Source: Lachnospiraceae bacterium
Lineage (GTDB): Bacteria > Bacillota_A > Clostridia > Lachnospirales > Lachnospiraceae
Reading direction: 5' to 3'
Length of the DNA stretch: 58,205 nucleotides
NCBI GenBank assembly: GCA_017416505.1
Contig: JAFQCI010000131.1
Location: 1 to 58,205, forward strand
The notes beneath the pieces were generated by a model, which had not been told where the DNA came from, searched no databases, and worked only from the letters and a program-made list of their open reading frames with translations. Both the position numbers and the translations under genes were made by a program. Below, piece after piece: positions 1-9,628 of this stretch (position 1 is its first letter; each line of letters starts with the position of its first letter).

Positions 1-300
1 CCATCTGCATTCAGATAATACCAGGTTCCTTTATCCTTCACCCAGCCTGTCTTCATGGCTCCATCTGCATTCAGATAATACCAGGTTCCTTTATCCTTCA
101 CCCAGCCTGTCTTCATGGCTCCATCTGCATTCAGATAATACCAGGTCCCTTTATCCTTCACCCAGCCTGTCTTCATGGCTCCATCTGTATTCAAGTAATA
201 CCAGGTCCCTTTATCCTTCACCCAGCCTGTCTTCATGGCTCCGTCTGTATTCAGATAATACCAGATTCCTTCATCTTTTATCCAGCCGGTTTTCATCATA
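1..300 (-). repeat. Tandem 60-bp repeats encoding 20-residue wall/glucan-binding motifs
   Basis: Five consecutive 60-bp units, each coding one 20-residue GW/YY repeat (key residues KTGW, GTWYY, NADG). Units 1 and 2 (1-60, 61-120) are identical at DNA level and the third differs by one base; units four and five diverge progressively toward the linker. The array continues beyond the window start. The near-identity suggests recent unit duplication or gene conversion. Confidence 0.95.
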
Positions 301-3300
301 CCAACTTCATCAAAATAATACCATTGGTTGTCTTTTTTATACCATTGATTACTTACAACATTTCCATCCTGATAAAAATATCGATTTCCATCCTTATCTG
401 TATACCAGCCATTATCCGGTTTTTCACTCTGCGGAGGAGTGGTTGGATTACCTGGATTACTAGGATTTATGGAAATAGATGGTCCAGAAGGTAAGCTTGG
501 AAGAAATGGATTCTTATCTTCTTCTTTATCAGAATCATTCGAAGAAGCTTCTTTTAATACTACAGTACCTCCATCTCCTTCTGCCGGAATATTAACGGTA
601 ACTTTTCCATCCGATGCTACCTTATAAGCCACTTCATTGTATAAATCAATCAACATCGTACCTTTTTCATAATTTGTTGTAAAGGTCGCAGTTTTTGCTT
701 CATCCGATACGTTTAATGCTACTAAAAGACTGTCATCATTATAACTTCTCTCAAATACCAGATACTCTAACGCATCAGAACCAGCGATTTTTGTTCTAGT
801 ACCCTTTGCAAAGATTTCTGAATTATCATTTCTTATTTGCAACATTTTTTTGTAATGAGCATAGATAGTATTTTCATCATTGGCAATAGACCAGTCAAAA
901 TCATAACGATTATCCTGATATGGATAATTGTTTGCTCCGGATAAACCAATTTCTTCACCGTAATAAATAACCGGTTGCCCTTTCGATGTCAATTGCAAGG
1001 AAGCTGCTACCATCATCTTTGCTATAGCAGTATCTTCATCAAAACTTTGTCGCAAATCATATAAAAATCCATTTTCATCATGACTACTTAAGAAAGAACC
1101 CATGGTTGCTGTGTTATTGATGACCGCATTTCTTGCTTCAAAATAACTCTCAACACTGTCAATTTTACCATTAACAAAATCATTTGCCATGTTGTTAAAA
1201 TCAAAATCAAGCAAGGAATCCATAGTACCGGTTCCTAAGTTATCAAAAGTACTTGCGTAACCTGCACCATAGTACTCACCAATCATTTTAAATTCAGGAT
1301 TTTCTTCTGTCAAAGCATTCTTAAATGCTGCCCAAGTTGTATTATCTACATGTTTTACCGTATCCACACGGAAATAATCAATGTCATAGTCTTTCATCCA
1401 CTGTACTTGCCAATTAATTACTGTTTCTCTAACTTCCTCATCTTCAGTAATAAAGTCTGGAAGACCTGCCTGACCACCGCCATGAATATAGTCACTCTCG
1501 TCTGCATCTTGACGAATCATTCCTGAGAAGCTATCCTCTGTATCAGCACCATATCCAATATGATTCACTACAACATCAACCATAATCTTCATATCACGGT
1601 TATGGGCTTCCTCAATAAGCTTTGCAAATTCCTTTTCTGTTCCAAGTGCAGGATTTAAAGCTGTAAAATCATCTGCCCAATATCCATGATATGCTGCATT
1701 GTAAGGAACATCGGAAGAACCGGTTCCACTTACGGTTGTTCCTGTAATATTATCTACAATCGGTGTAATCCATATTGTATTCACACCTAAATCCTTTAAA
1801 TAGTCTAATTTCGCTGTAACACCTGCAAAGTCACCGCCATGGTATAGTCCAGGATTATCTCCATAGGTTTCTACTCCATTTGCTGTATTGTTCGATGAAT
1901 TTCCATCAAAGAAACGGTCTGTTACCATAAAATAAATAACCGCTTCATCCCAGTCAAAATCATCATCATCTTTTCCCACTACAGTAACAGCTACCGTTGT
2001 TGTGTATTCATTATTATACTGGTCCACTACAGTAATCGGTAACGTCTTATTTCCTTTTGTAACAGAATCTTTTACAGACAATGCCACTGCTAGTACTTCT
2101 GCATCTATCTTTAAATTGCTGCTTAGTCCCAAAGCCGAAGCATCCACATATGCGTCCACAATCTCCATCTCATCTAAATTACTTCCATCGATTTTAAGAG
2201 ATAACACATTATTTTGTGTTGAATTCATGGAAGCCATCTGTAAGGATGCACTAAGTTTTACATCAAACTTATCATATTCATATACCGAATAGTCTGTTCC
2301 ACTTACATTCTTTGTATTTTCATTGAATTTATCTAACTCATAAGTACCATTTATCTTATACCTGTATGTATGCTCTCCTTCTGTTAAACCTGTCATTTTA
2401 TAGACAAATCTTTGAGTTTGTGCATCATAAGTCATCTGGTATTCCTCACCATCTGCTTCCACGAAAATACTTTCAAGTTTGGATAAACTTCCATCCAGAT
2501 ATTTTGCATCATCACGATAATAGAAGTATACACAATTATTTTTTACATCAATATCGTAACCTGTATTATATGGATATTGTAATTGAGGCTCTGAGCCTTC
2601 CTGCATATTTGCTTTAATTACAGTCTGCTTAAGTGGAGTCGTAATGGAATGGTCACCACCATCTTTATTCGCCCATTCATTCTCTCCCACTGTCTGCTTT
2701 ACACAAAAAGACAAACTTGAAACACTTGAAGTAATCGGTACTTTCGCAACACCTTTTCCATTTTCTACTACGAAGTCTATGGTTACTGCACTACCAAAGC
2801 CACTATTCCATGTATAGACTCCCCAGCCATCGTAATTTCCATCTGCTCTTTCATACTCTAACACAACATATCTTGGTTCTTCTTCCTTTACCACAGGTTT
2901 CTCTGTGGTAATTCCCTGTCCATGAACATACCAAGCTGTCACAGTAGTGCTTCCATCCGGCATATCAAAATATTGATTTCCATCTTGTCCATCCCAGCTG
3001 CCTGCTGTAGGTCTTCCGATAATACCAAGGTTAGAATATGGCACTTTAATCTCTGTGGTCAACCAGGTAATTCCATTGTCTTCATCCGCAAGAGTTCCTG
3101 TAAATCCGTATCCTTGTTTTCCTCTTCCGGTACTATCATTTGCCCAAATCCATAAATCCGGACCATTTACATCTACTCTGGCTGCATTTGGATTATAATA
3201 ATTAATGTTAAAGGTATAAATCTTATCTACTGCATTTACAGTAACATCTTTCGTGTACCCATTATAAGAAACAGAAACCGTGATTGTTGTTCCTGAATAA

Positions 3301-4241
3301 GCTGCAGGCACTGTTAATACACCATCTGTTAAGGTTACACCTGCACTTTTATCCGCATCCGTAATCGAATAGGATACATTCACTCCTGTTTCACTACTTC
3401 CATCTCCTGCATAGTAAGTAGCAGTAGATGGTAATGTAAGACTCTTTCCCTTTTCTACTTCCAGTCCTTCGGATAAAACCAAATCTTTTATGTATTCAGG
3501 TGTGACAGTAACACCCATGGTATCATCTGTCTGGTTTATGCTAAATGTCAAATTAGCAGGAGCTGATAAGGTATAGGTTCTATTATCACTTCCTCCCCAT
3601 GGTTTATTCCATCCATAAGTTGTAGGGTTCTGTAGCACCTTATACTCATAAGAACCTACCGGCACATCGCTTAAGGTTACGGTATATTCATCCGTGGAGT
3701 CAACCTGGGAAAAATTAGGGTCTGCAGTTTGGTCCCAAGCAATTCCAGGAATATCACCAACTAATAAAAATGGTGGATATGACTCAAAAGTGGTTAATCT
3801 TTCTGTACAAGCCTCATTTTTATACCAGGCACTGTTTTTATAATATAAATCACCACTATAGTCAGCCATATTGGCTTCGTACCCTTTACCACTGGTATTC
3901 TTGCTTCCGTCAGAGTTTAAAAATTGGAATCCTTCTACACTACCTTGAATCGTTAAGGTGTACCAATCATTTCCCTCGGCTGTTAACTGATATATTGTTT
4001 TACCCCAAGTATCAAAGTACTTTTCTGTTGCATTTGTTATGGTAGCTGTTCCCACTTGCCAATACTCCATATAAACAGCATCATAACCTAATCCACCCTC
4101 AGTGCCATTATAAACGTGTAAAGTAACATACATTCCTGTGTCTGCTGCTATTACTGGTGTGGTTACTGGCAATAAGGTAACAAACATAGCAATCACCATA
4201 ATAACACTTAGTATTTTTCTTGTTAGTTTGTACTTTTTCAA
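1..4241 (-). CDS. Secreted multidomain GH13 amylopullulanase-type enzyme, 3' end outside window
   Basis: Extracellular starch/pullulan hydrolase, at least 1413 codons, open to the window edge. The start is TTG at 4241 with AGGAAGG upstream; the ATG at 4260 is followed at once by a stop. A signal peptide covers about residues 1-33. Next come an X25-like and Ig-like stretch, two CBM41-like modules (about 340-560), a GH13 barrel from about residue 764, a Pro/Ser-rich linker (about 1240-1275) and aromatic cell-wall/glucan-binding repeats to the edge. Catalytic residues are D960 (RVDTVKH), E989 (IGEYYG) and D1055 (SSHDENG). The build resembles the large cell-attached amylases of gut Lachnospiraceae. 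Amylopullulanase versus plain amylase specificity is inferred; the GH13 call is firm. Confidence 0.9.
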   Translation of the reverse strand, partial: MKKYKLTRKILSVIMVIAMFVTLLPVTTPVIAADTGMYVTLHVYNGTEGGLGYDAVYMEYWQVGTATITNATEKYFDTWGKTIYQLTAEGNDWYTLTIQGSVEGFQFLNSDGSKNTSGKGYEANMADYSGDLYYKNSAWYKNEACTERLTTFESYPPFLLVGDIPGIAWDQTADPNFSQVDSTDEYTVTLSDVPVGSYEYKVLQNPTTYGWNKPWGGSDNRTYTLSAPANLTFSINQTDDTMGVTVTPEYIKDLVLSEGLEVEKGKSLTLPSTATYYAGDGSSETGVNVSYSITDADKSAGVTLTDGVLTVPAAYSGTTITVSVSYNGYTKDVTVNAVDKIYTFNINYYNPNAARVDVNGPDLWIWANDSTGRGKQGYGFTGTLADEDNGITWLTTEIKVPYSNLGIIGRPTAGSWDGQDGNQYFDMPDGSTTVTAWYVHGQGITTEKPVVKEEEPRYVVLEYERADGNYDGWGVYTWNSGFGSAVTIDFVVENGKGVAKVPITSSVSSLSFCVKQTVGENEWANKDGGDHSITTPLKQTVIKANMQEGSEPQLQYPYNTGYDIDVKNNCVYFYYRDDAKYLDGSLSKLESIFVEADGEEYQMTYDAQTQRFVYKMTGLTEGEHTYRYKINGTYELDKFNENTKNVSGTDYSVYEYDKFDVKLSASLQMASMNSTQNNVLSLKIDGSNLDEMEIVDAYVDASALGLSSNLKIDAEVLAVALSVKDSVTKGNKTLPITVVDQYNNEYTTTVAVTVVGKDDDDFDWDEAVIYFMVTDRFFDGNSSNNTANGVETYGDNPGLYHGGDFAGVTAKLDYLKDLGVNTIWITPIVDNITGTTVSGTGSSDVPYNAAYHGYWADDFTALNPALGTEKEFAKLIEEAHNRDMKIMVDVVVNHIGYGADTEDSFSGMIRQDADESDYIHGGGQAGLPDFITEDEEVRETVINWQVQWMKDYDIDYFRVDTVKHVDNTTWAAFKNALTEENPEFKMIGEYYGAGYASTFDNLGTGTMDSLLDFDFNNMANDFVNGKIDSVESYFEARNAVINNTATMGSFLSSHDENGFLYDLRQSFDEDTAIAKMMVAASLQLTSKGQPVIYYGEEIGLSGANNYPYQDNRYDFDWSIANDENTIYAHYKKMLQIRNDNSEIFAKGTRTKIAGSDALEYLVFERSYNDDSLLVALNVSDEAKTATFTTNYEKGTMLIDLYNEVAYKVASDGKVTVNIPAEGDGGTVVLKEASSNDSDKEEDKNPFLPSLPSGPSISINPSNPGNPTTPPQSEKPDNGWYTDKDGNRYFYQDGNVVSNQWYKKDNQWYYFDEVGMMKTGWIKDEGIWYYLNTDGAMKTGWVKDKGTWYYLNTDGAMKTGWVKDKGTWYYLNADGAMKTGWVKDKGTWYYLNADGAMKTGWVKDKGTWYYLNAD

Positions 4242-4347
4242 AGCTTTACCTTCCTTTCATTTTCGATTTGAAAAATATGGTTCTTACTCTAGGCATGAGA
4301 ACCTATTTGGTTTCTATTTCACCCCTTGGAAACCTCTCACATTTCCC

Positions 4348-4359
4348 CAATACGTTTTG
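4348..4359. promoter_or_regulatory. LacI/GalR-type operator in the amylopullulanase leader
   Basis: CAATACGTTTTG is a one-mismatch palindrome centred on ACGT, the usual form of MalR/CcpA-like LacI-family sites. It lies about 40 bp downstream of the predicted transcription start, where a bound repressor would act as a roadblock. The LacI-family gene at 26291-27322 is a candidate binder, by inference only. Confidence 0.5.
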
Positions 4360-4404
4360 CTACATTTACATACCTGCCTCACTCCTTTTAAAATTATTAT
4401 TACT

Positions 4405-4433
4405 ATTTTATACGAGCCATAGGTCTTTTTCAA
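4405..4433 (-). promoter_or_regulatory. Sigma-A promoter for the amylopullulanase gene
   Basis: On the minus strand TTGAAA (4433-4428) and TAAAAT (4410-4405) are separated by 17 bp. It sits about 165 bp ahead of the TTG start, leaving a leader that contains the putative LacI-type operator. Confidence 0.55.
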
Positions 4434-4518
4434 TCGATTTTTCTTTCAAAAAATAGCGTTTTTTTTATACATATTCACAACAACAAAAATCTTTCAGAAT
4501 TCAATTTTGCGTTCTTTT

Positions 4519-5904
4519 CTACCCTACTTTCTGTTCAAGACGTTTCATTGCCTTAAATTCAAAACAGACCATAATAACAGCAATCATAGCTGCTACAAAA
4601 TCAGAAATCGGTCCTGCATAAAGAATTCCATCAATACCCATGATGGCAGGTAAGATTAATAATAAGGGCAATAAAAATATAATTTGTCTGGTTAATGATA
4701 AAAATACACCTTTGATTGCCTTACCAATGGAGGTAAAGAAAGTGGAAGTAATGGGCTGTAAAAAATTAAGCCAGGTAAAGAATAAAAATACCCTGAAATA
4801 CTTTTCACCAAATTCGAAATAAGCCTCTGTTCCTTCCCCAAAGGCTGCCAGAATCTGACGTGGAAATATCTGAAACAGGAAAAATGATATTACAGAAATT
4901 GAACCACCTGCAATACACGCCATGCGATAAGCTTCCCGCACCCGTTTATAGTTTTTCGCTCCATAATTAAAACTTTCAATAGGTTGTGTTCCTTGTCCGA
5001 TTCCAATTGCAACCGAGAAGAACACCTGGCTAACCTTCATAACAATTCCTGCACAAGCCAAAGGAATTGCTTCTCCATATACAGAGGCAGCACCATAATA
5101 TTTCAAAGAATTATTTAATACAATCTGAACCAGCATAATTCCAAGTTGATTAAAGAAAGAGGCCATTCCGATTGACATAATTCTTCCAATATATTTCCAT
5201 TCTATCTTAAAATGTGCGGCTTTCAATGGGGCTGTTTTAAATCGTCGCATATAAAGAACTACAAGCATTGCAGAAAAAAACTGCCCAATTACGGTTGCAT
5301 ATGCTGCACCCTTCATTCCCCATTCAAACTCTAATACAAACACTGCATCCAAAATGGTATTGATAATTGCTCCGGACAAGTTACAAATCATAGTCATTTT
5401 CGGACTACCATCGGCACGAATCAAGTGTCCACCGCCTGTAGTTAATAATAAAAACGGAAATCCTAAAGCAGTGATGCTGACATAATCTTTCGCATAGGGC
5501 AAAACATCTGCCGGTGCCCCAAATGCCTTAAGCATTGGAGTTAAAAATATCTCGGAAATAAGACAAAGGCTCAATCCACATACAAATAACATAACCAGTG
5601 CATTTCCGACATAGTGAATTGCCTTTTCCTTCTCCCCTCGTCCCAAAGACAGGTTAAAGCAGGATGCTCCACCAATACCAAACAATAATGCCAGTGCAAT
5701 ACAAGAGGTGGATAAGGGGAAGGCAATATTCGTGGCAGCATTCCCCAGTGTACCTACCTTCTGACCAATAAAAAGCTGGTCAACAATGTTATACACCGCA
5801 CCTACCAGCATTGCTATAATACTGGGAACGGCAAATTTAAGCATTAATTTGCTAACCGGTTCTGTGGCTAATGGATTTTTGTTTGAAGTTACTGCCTGAT
5901 TCAT
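4519..5904 (-). CDS. MATE family efflux transporter
   Basis: Integral membrane exporter of 461 aa, the normal length for MATE proteins, with about twelve hydrophobic segments. The N-terminal pattern (LKFAVPSIIAMLVGAVYNIVD) and the central GGASCFNLSLGRGE stretch are typical of the family, which exports cationic drugs or toxic metabolites using Na+ or H+ gradients. It lies between two amylase genes, but nothing ties it to starch use. The substrate cannot be predicted. Confidence 0.9.
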   Translation of the reverse strand: MNQAVTSNKNPLATEPVSKLMLKFAVPSIIAMLVGAVYNIVDQLFIGQKVGTLGNAATNIAFPLSTSCIALALLFGIGGASCFNLSLGRGEKEKAIHYVGNALVMLFVCGLSLCLISEIFLTPMLKAFGAPADVLPYAKDYVSITALGFPFLLLTTGGGHLIRADGSPKMTMICNLSGAIINTILDAVFVLEFEWGMKGAAYATVIGQFFSAMLVVLYMRRFKTAPLKAAHFKIEWKYIGRIMSIGMASFFNQLGIMLVQIVLNNSLKYYGAASVYGEAIPLACAGIVMKVSQVFFSVAIGIGQGTQPIESFNYGAKNYKRVREAYRMACIAGGSISVISFFLFQIFPRQILAAFGEGTEAYFEFGEKYFRVFLFFTWLNFLQPITSTFFTSIGKAIKGVFLSLTRQIIFLLPLLLILPAIMGIDGILYAGPISDFVAAMIAVIMVCFEFKAMKRLEQKVG

Positions 5905-6036
5905 TTTTTCTCACACTTTCTAAATTTATCTTTTTTGTACAACCATACATTTTCTAATGTAATCTACATTAGCATACCATTATATTGCTTCTTTATACAA
6001 CACCCTAATTTGAAAATTTTTTATTTCTCATAGGAA

Positions 6037-6070
6037 ATGCCCTTTCCAAACCATAGCTTAGAAAGGGCAT
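6037..6070 (-). terminator. Hairpin downstream of the alpha-amylase gene
   Basis: ATGCCCTTTC pairs with GAAAGGGCAT around a 14-nt loop, about 40 bp after the amylase stop codon. The following T-rich stretch is not immediate, so termination strength is uncertain. Confidence 0.55.
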
Positions 6071-6112
6071 TAACATCATAAAATAACCTTAAACTTTATA
6101 AACCTTTTTTAA

Positions 6113-8326
6113 TTAGGAATAACTGGACCAGCTTCCGTTGTTATATATCATCCCTGTACCATTTAAAGTAATGTCAACAGTTTGAGAACCATTTCCATTA
6201 TTAAAAATGATATATTTTGCATCGGAAGGAACTTCGATTTTATATGTACCATTTCCAACGTTTGTCATCTGTACGCCTGGCCATGTTGTCATCTTTGTAT
6301 TGCTGTCACTCCAGTAGTAAGCGTATACATTGCTCCAATTATTTGTATTCTTATAATAAACGTAATTATCAACAGGAGTAACAGTACCACTTCCATAATC
6401 CGACCAGCTACCGTTATTATAAACTTTATTTAATCCTGCCAGTGTCAAATCATCTGTCTTTGTTCCACTGCCATTATTGAAAATGATGTACTTCGCATCT
6501 GTAGGGATATTCGTACCATATGTATTGTCACCAACACTTGTCATCTGTACACCTGGCCACGTTGTCATCTTTGTATTGCTGTCACTCCAGTAGTAAGCGT
6601 ATACATTGCTCCAATTGCTTGTGTTTTTATAATAAATATTATAAATTGCAGGTGTAATGGTACCGCTTCCATACTCTGACCAGTTTCCATTATCATAAAT
6701 CATATCCATTCCTGCAAGAGTCAGGTCATCTGTTTTTGAACTTCCACCATTGTTGAAGATAATGTTAGTAGCATTGGTAGGAATGTCAACACTGTATGTG
6801 TTATCTCCAACGCTTGTCATCTGTACACCTGGCCATGTTGTCATCTTTGTATTGCTATCACTCCAGTAGTAAGCATATACATTATTCCAATTATTTGTAT
6901 TCTTATAATAAACTGTACCTGTTTCTGATGGTGGAGGAGTTACACCGTCCTTGTAAATAACTGCAATACCTGAAGAACCAATCTTACCTGAAATGGTAGT
7001 TGATGTAACTGTCCATGTTTCCCCAGTAATTTCATCAACATAAGTACCTGGTTCTGCAAGGCTTCCGCCATTTGGAACTGTAACACTAAAGTTACCGCCG
7101 CTTCCTGCTACAATTACTGCACCAGTATTACGGGTAACAACTGCACAGTTGCTTCCTGTAGTATAGTAATCAGGCTGTCCATTCATAGCATTGTGGAAAT
7201 GGTTTACTGCTGCAACTTCAGCACTTGTAAAGTGAGTGCTTCCCTTTTGTCCTGCTTTAATGTTTTCTTTATTGGTAGAAGCCGGACGAGAGAAGTATAA
7301 TGCTGTTACACCATTACGGCTTGCTGCCACTGCATATGCACGGTCAATCACATTCTGGCTCATACCGTTAGAGTATCCCCAATCCTGATTGTTAGACCAT
7401 GTATCATGACTTTCGCCCCAGTAGATTAATTTATCATTTGAAATACCACGCGCAGACCAGTTACCATAATTTTCCAATACGGTGCCTGATGCAAAAGCTT
7501 CACGAAGATTTTTTGCATAAGTGCTATCTGTAACTGTCATGTAATTAGTATATTCTTTCATCAAACCTTCATTACCGGTTTCTCTATCATCCGGACCCAC
7601 AAGGATTTCACCATAGTGGTATAATCCCTGACTTGTTACTGCAGGCCAGAAATTGCAGCCTTCACTTGGTAATGAAATATGTTTTGCTGCATCCCATCTG
7701 ATACCATCAACACCTAAGCTCTTTAATTCATTAATATAATTACTTACACATTGTTGAAGGTAGCTATGTTCACTATTAAGGTCAGGCATACCGATTTCTC
7801 CATGAGTAACTTGATAACGATCCGCCCAATTCGTTACTTCACCATATGTATGCCAGAACTGTCCATCTTTAAGGTCACTTTGAATATTAGAATGGTCACC
7901 TGCAAGATGATTTGCAACCACATCAACGATTACATTGATACCATACTTATCTGCTTCCTCGCAAAGGGCACGAAGTTCTTCCTTTGTTCCAAGGTCATTG
8001 GTACCAACATAGAATCCAAGTGGCTGATAAAGCCAGTACCATACTCCTGAGTTTACAGAAGGCTGTGCAGGTGATGTCTGCACTGAGGTAAAACCGGCTG
8101 CTGCAATATTCGGAAGTTCAGCCTTAATATCATTATATGTCCAATTAAAGCAGTGTAAAATAACACCATCCTGTATATTGTCTGCAAGTCCGTAGTTACT
8201 ACTATCTTGTTGTGCATTGGCTGGCTTTGAATTCGGAATTGCAACAATTCCTGCAAACGCCATACAAAGTGTTAAAATAATACATAAAATTCTGCTTTTT
8301 ATGCTCTTTCTAAATTTGTATTTCAT
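6113..8326 (-). CDS. Secreted alpha-amylase (GH13) with three CBM26 starch-binding modules
   Basis: Exported alpha-amylase of 737 aa that cleaves internal alpha-1,4 links of starch. AGGAGAGAAAAC precedes the ATG. A signal peptide ends near residue 38. The GH13 barrel covers about 48-400, with nucleophile D212 (IRWDAAKH), acid/base E240 (YGEIL) and D308 (ESHDTW), and conserved VVANH at 136-140. This resembles the subfamily containing Bacillus subtilis AmyE. An all-beta C domain follows. Three tandem CBM26 modules start with YYKNTNNW-type motifs at about 473, 562 and 657, are nearly identical in long stretches, and end the protein. They should anchor the enzyme to granular starch. Confidence 0.95.
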   Translation of the reverse strand: MKYKFRKSIKSRILCIILTLCMAFAGIVAIPNSKPANAQQDSSNYGLADNIQDGVILHCFNWTYNDIKAELPNIAAAGFTSVQTSPAQPSVNSGVWYWLYQPLGFYVGTNDLGTKEELRALCEEADKYGINVIVDVVANHLAGDHSNIQSDLKDGQFWHTYGEVTNWADRYQVTHGEIGMPDLNSEHSYLQQCVSNYINELKSLGVDGIRWDAAKHISLPSEGCNFWPAVTSQGLYHYGEILVGPDDRETGNEGLMKEYTNYMTVTDSTYAKNLREAFASGTVLENYGNWSARGISNDKLIYWGESHDTWSNNQDWGYSNGMSQNVIDRAYAVAASRNGVTALYFSRPASTNKENIKAGQKGSTHFTSAEVAAVNHFHNAMNGQPDYYTTGSNCAVVTRNTGAVIVAGSGGNFSVTVPNGGSLAEPGTYVDEITGETWTVTSTTISGKIGSSGIAVIYKDGVTPPPSETGTVYYKNTNNWNNVYAYYWSDSNTKMTTWPGVQMTSVGDNTYSVDIPTNATNIIFNNGGSSKTDDLTLAGMDMIYDNGNWSEYGSGTITPAIYNIYYKNTSNWSNVYAYYWSDSNTKMTTWPGVQMTSVGDNTYGTNIPTDAKYIIFNNGSGTKTDDLTLAGLNKVYNNGSWSDYGSGTVTPVDNYVYYKNTNNWSNVYAYYWSDSNTKMTTWPGVQMTNVGNGTYKIEVPSDAKYIIFNNGNGSQTVDITLNGTGMIYNNGSWSSYS

Positions 8327-8923
8327 GTTTTCTCTCCTAAAATTTTTTTAATTTTTGAAACTTTATCAGGAGAATGGCAGGAAAAATCTTATCACATAAG
8401 ATTTACATTACTTGTTATTGGAATTTACTAAAAAATGAATCATGCTTTGACATAATAACCAATGAATTTTCCCTCCAAAAAAAGTCAGAAACTAATATTT
8501 TTAGACAAAATCCAGCAATTCCACCACTATATCGTTTGAAATTCGACTTTTTTTGTACTTTTTGTCTATTGATTTTTATTCATTACACTTTATAATACCT
8601 TATTGAAGATTCACCTCCTTGTTGATTTGATACTTTTTAGTAATTGATATCCCAACTCCCACCTACTGATTTCGTCTTTCCGCAGATAAAAATAGTAATG
8701 CTTCCATCTGCAAATAGTGGCAATACTATAAATATCTATTCCTGCAAGGAATATGGATATCATTGATAGATATCATTTAGAAAGTTATGTAAAAATCCAG
8801 TAAAATTCTCCACGTCAAGTATATAATACAGAGAGTTTGTAGTCAAGCTAGCAAAGTATTGAATCTTTAAGGAGATTTTCGTTACTTTTCACTACTGAAA
8901 CAGTAATCAAATTGCATCTCAAG
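8327..8923. other. Intergenic stretch, no convincing gene
   Basis: This 597-bp AT-rich gap holds the alpha-amylase promoter region, though I could not single out one clear promoter. Short frames on both strands show no protein-like composition. An imperfect GTTACT...CAGTAA inverted repeat at about 8881-8911 weakly resembles the end hairpin of the repeat element described at 12.9 kb and may be the terminator of the gene at 8924. Confidence 0.4.
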
Positions 8924-9508
8924 TCAAACTTTACCCTCTCTCCATGGTCTTTGTTTCGTATCATCCAAAAAGTATTTCTTGATTGTTTCATCGCTCCATA
9001 CATGAACTTCTATATACCGCTCTGGTCCATATGCTCCATCATCATTCCAATCTTGCGGAAACCCATATTTTTCGATGACCTTTAAAATTTCATCATAGAA
9101 ATACAATTTTTTTCGATATTCTTTTCCATCTTTTATCCGTTCGCTAAAGGTAGGATGAGAATCCCCATATGTAAAGGAAAGTGTGGCAATATCAAATTCT
9201 TCAATCGAAATTTTTATATACTGACAATTTTCATACCAGGTACTTAACCACGGACTATGACCTAAGGTCATATAATGTGGTACTTGTCTTTCTATTTTTC
9301 CGCCTTTTTTCATAAATTCCTTTCGTAGTATCTCTTCATAATACAATCTGTCTTTGATATATGCTTCCTGTCGTCTGGCACAGAAAGAATCCGGTCTTTC
9401 CTTTTTTATCAAATTTAAAACAGCTTGTGCCTCTTCTAAAGATAAATCTGATAAGTTTTTAAATGGTCCTGTTTCTTTTTCAAAATAATGATATAGCCAC
9501 ACTTTCAT
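8924..9508 (-). CDS. Conserved hypothetical protein (MKVWLYHYFE family)
   Basis: A soluble, aromatic- and charge-rich protein of about 194 aa. I recognise no enzymatic motif or named domain. Notable stretches are KVWLYHYFEKETGPF at the N-terminus and PERYIEVHVWSDETI near the C-terminus. Start choice is uncertain: GGAGGG lies only two bases before the ATG at 9508 and is best spaced for a GTG three codons further in. The ATG at 9517 has no good ribosome site. There is no signal peptide or membrane segment. It stands alone between alpha-amylase and metG. Confidence 0.7.
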   Translation of the reverse strand: MKVWLYHYFEKETGPFKNLSDLSLEEAQAVLNLIKKERPDSFCARRQEAYIKDRLYYEEILRKEFMKKGGKIERQVPHYMTLGHSPWLSTWYENCQYIKISIEEFDIATLSFTYGDSHPTFSERIKDGKEYRKKLYFYDEILKVIEKYGFPQDWNDDGAYGPERYIEVHVWSDETIKKYFLDDTKQRPWREGKV

Positions 9509-9628
9509 TCCCTCCATTATTATCTTTCATCTATTGAAAATATTTTAGCACACATTTACCTAGGAAACATCCTTTATCAATAAGAAACCACAAATAATTT
9601 TCCTATAAACTGATTGAGTCAGTAGGAA

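Noticed and set aside
1..300. CRISPR array
   Set aside because: The 60-bp units are contiguous with no spacers and stay in frame with the amylopullulanase coding sequence.
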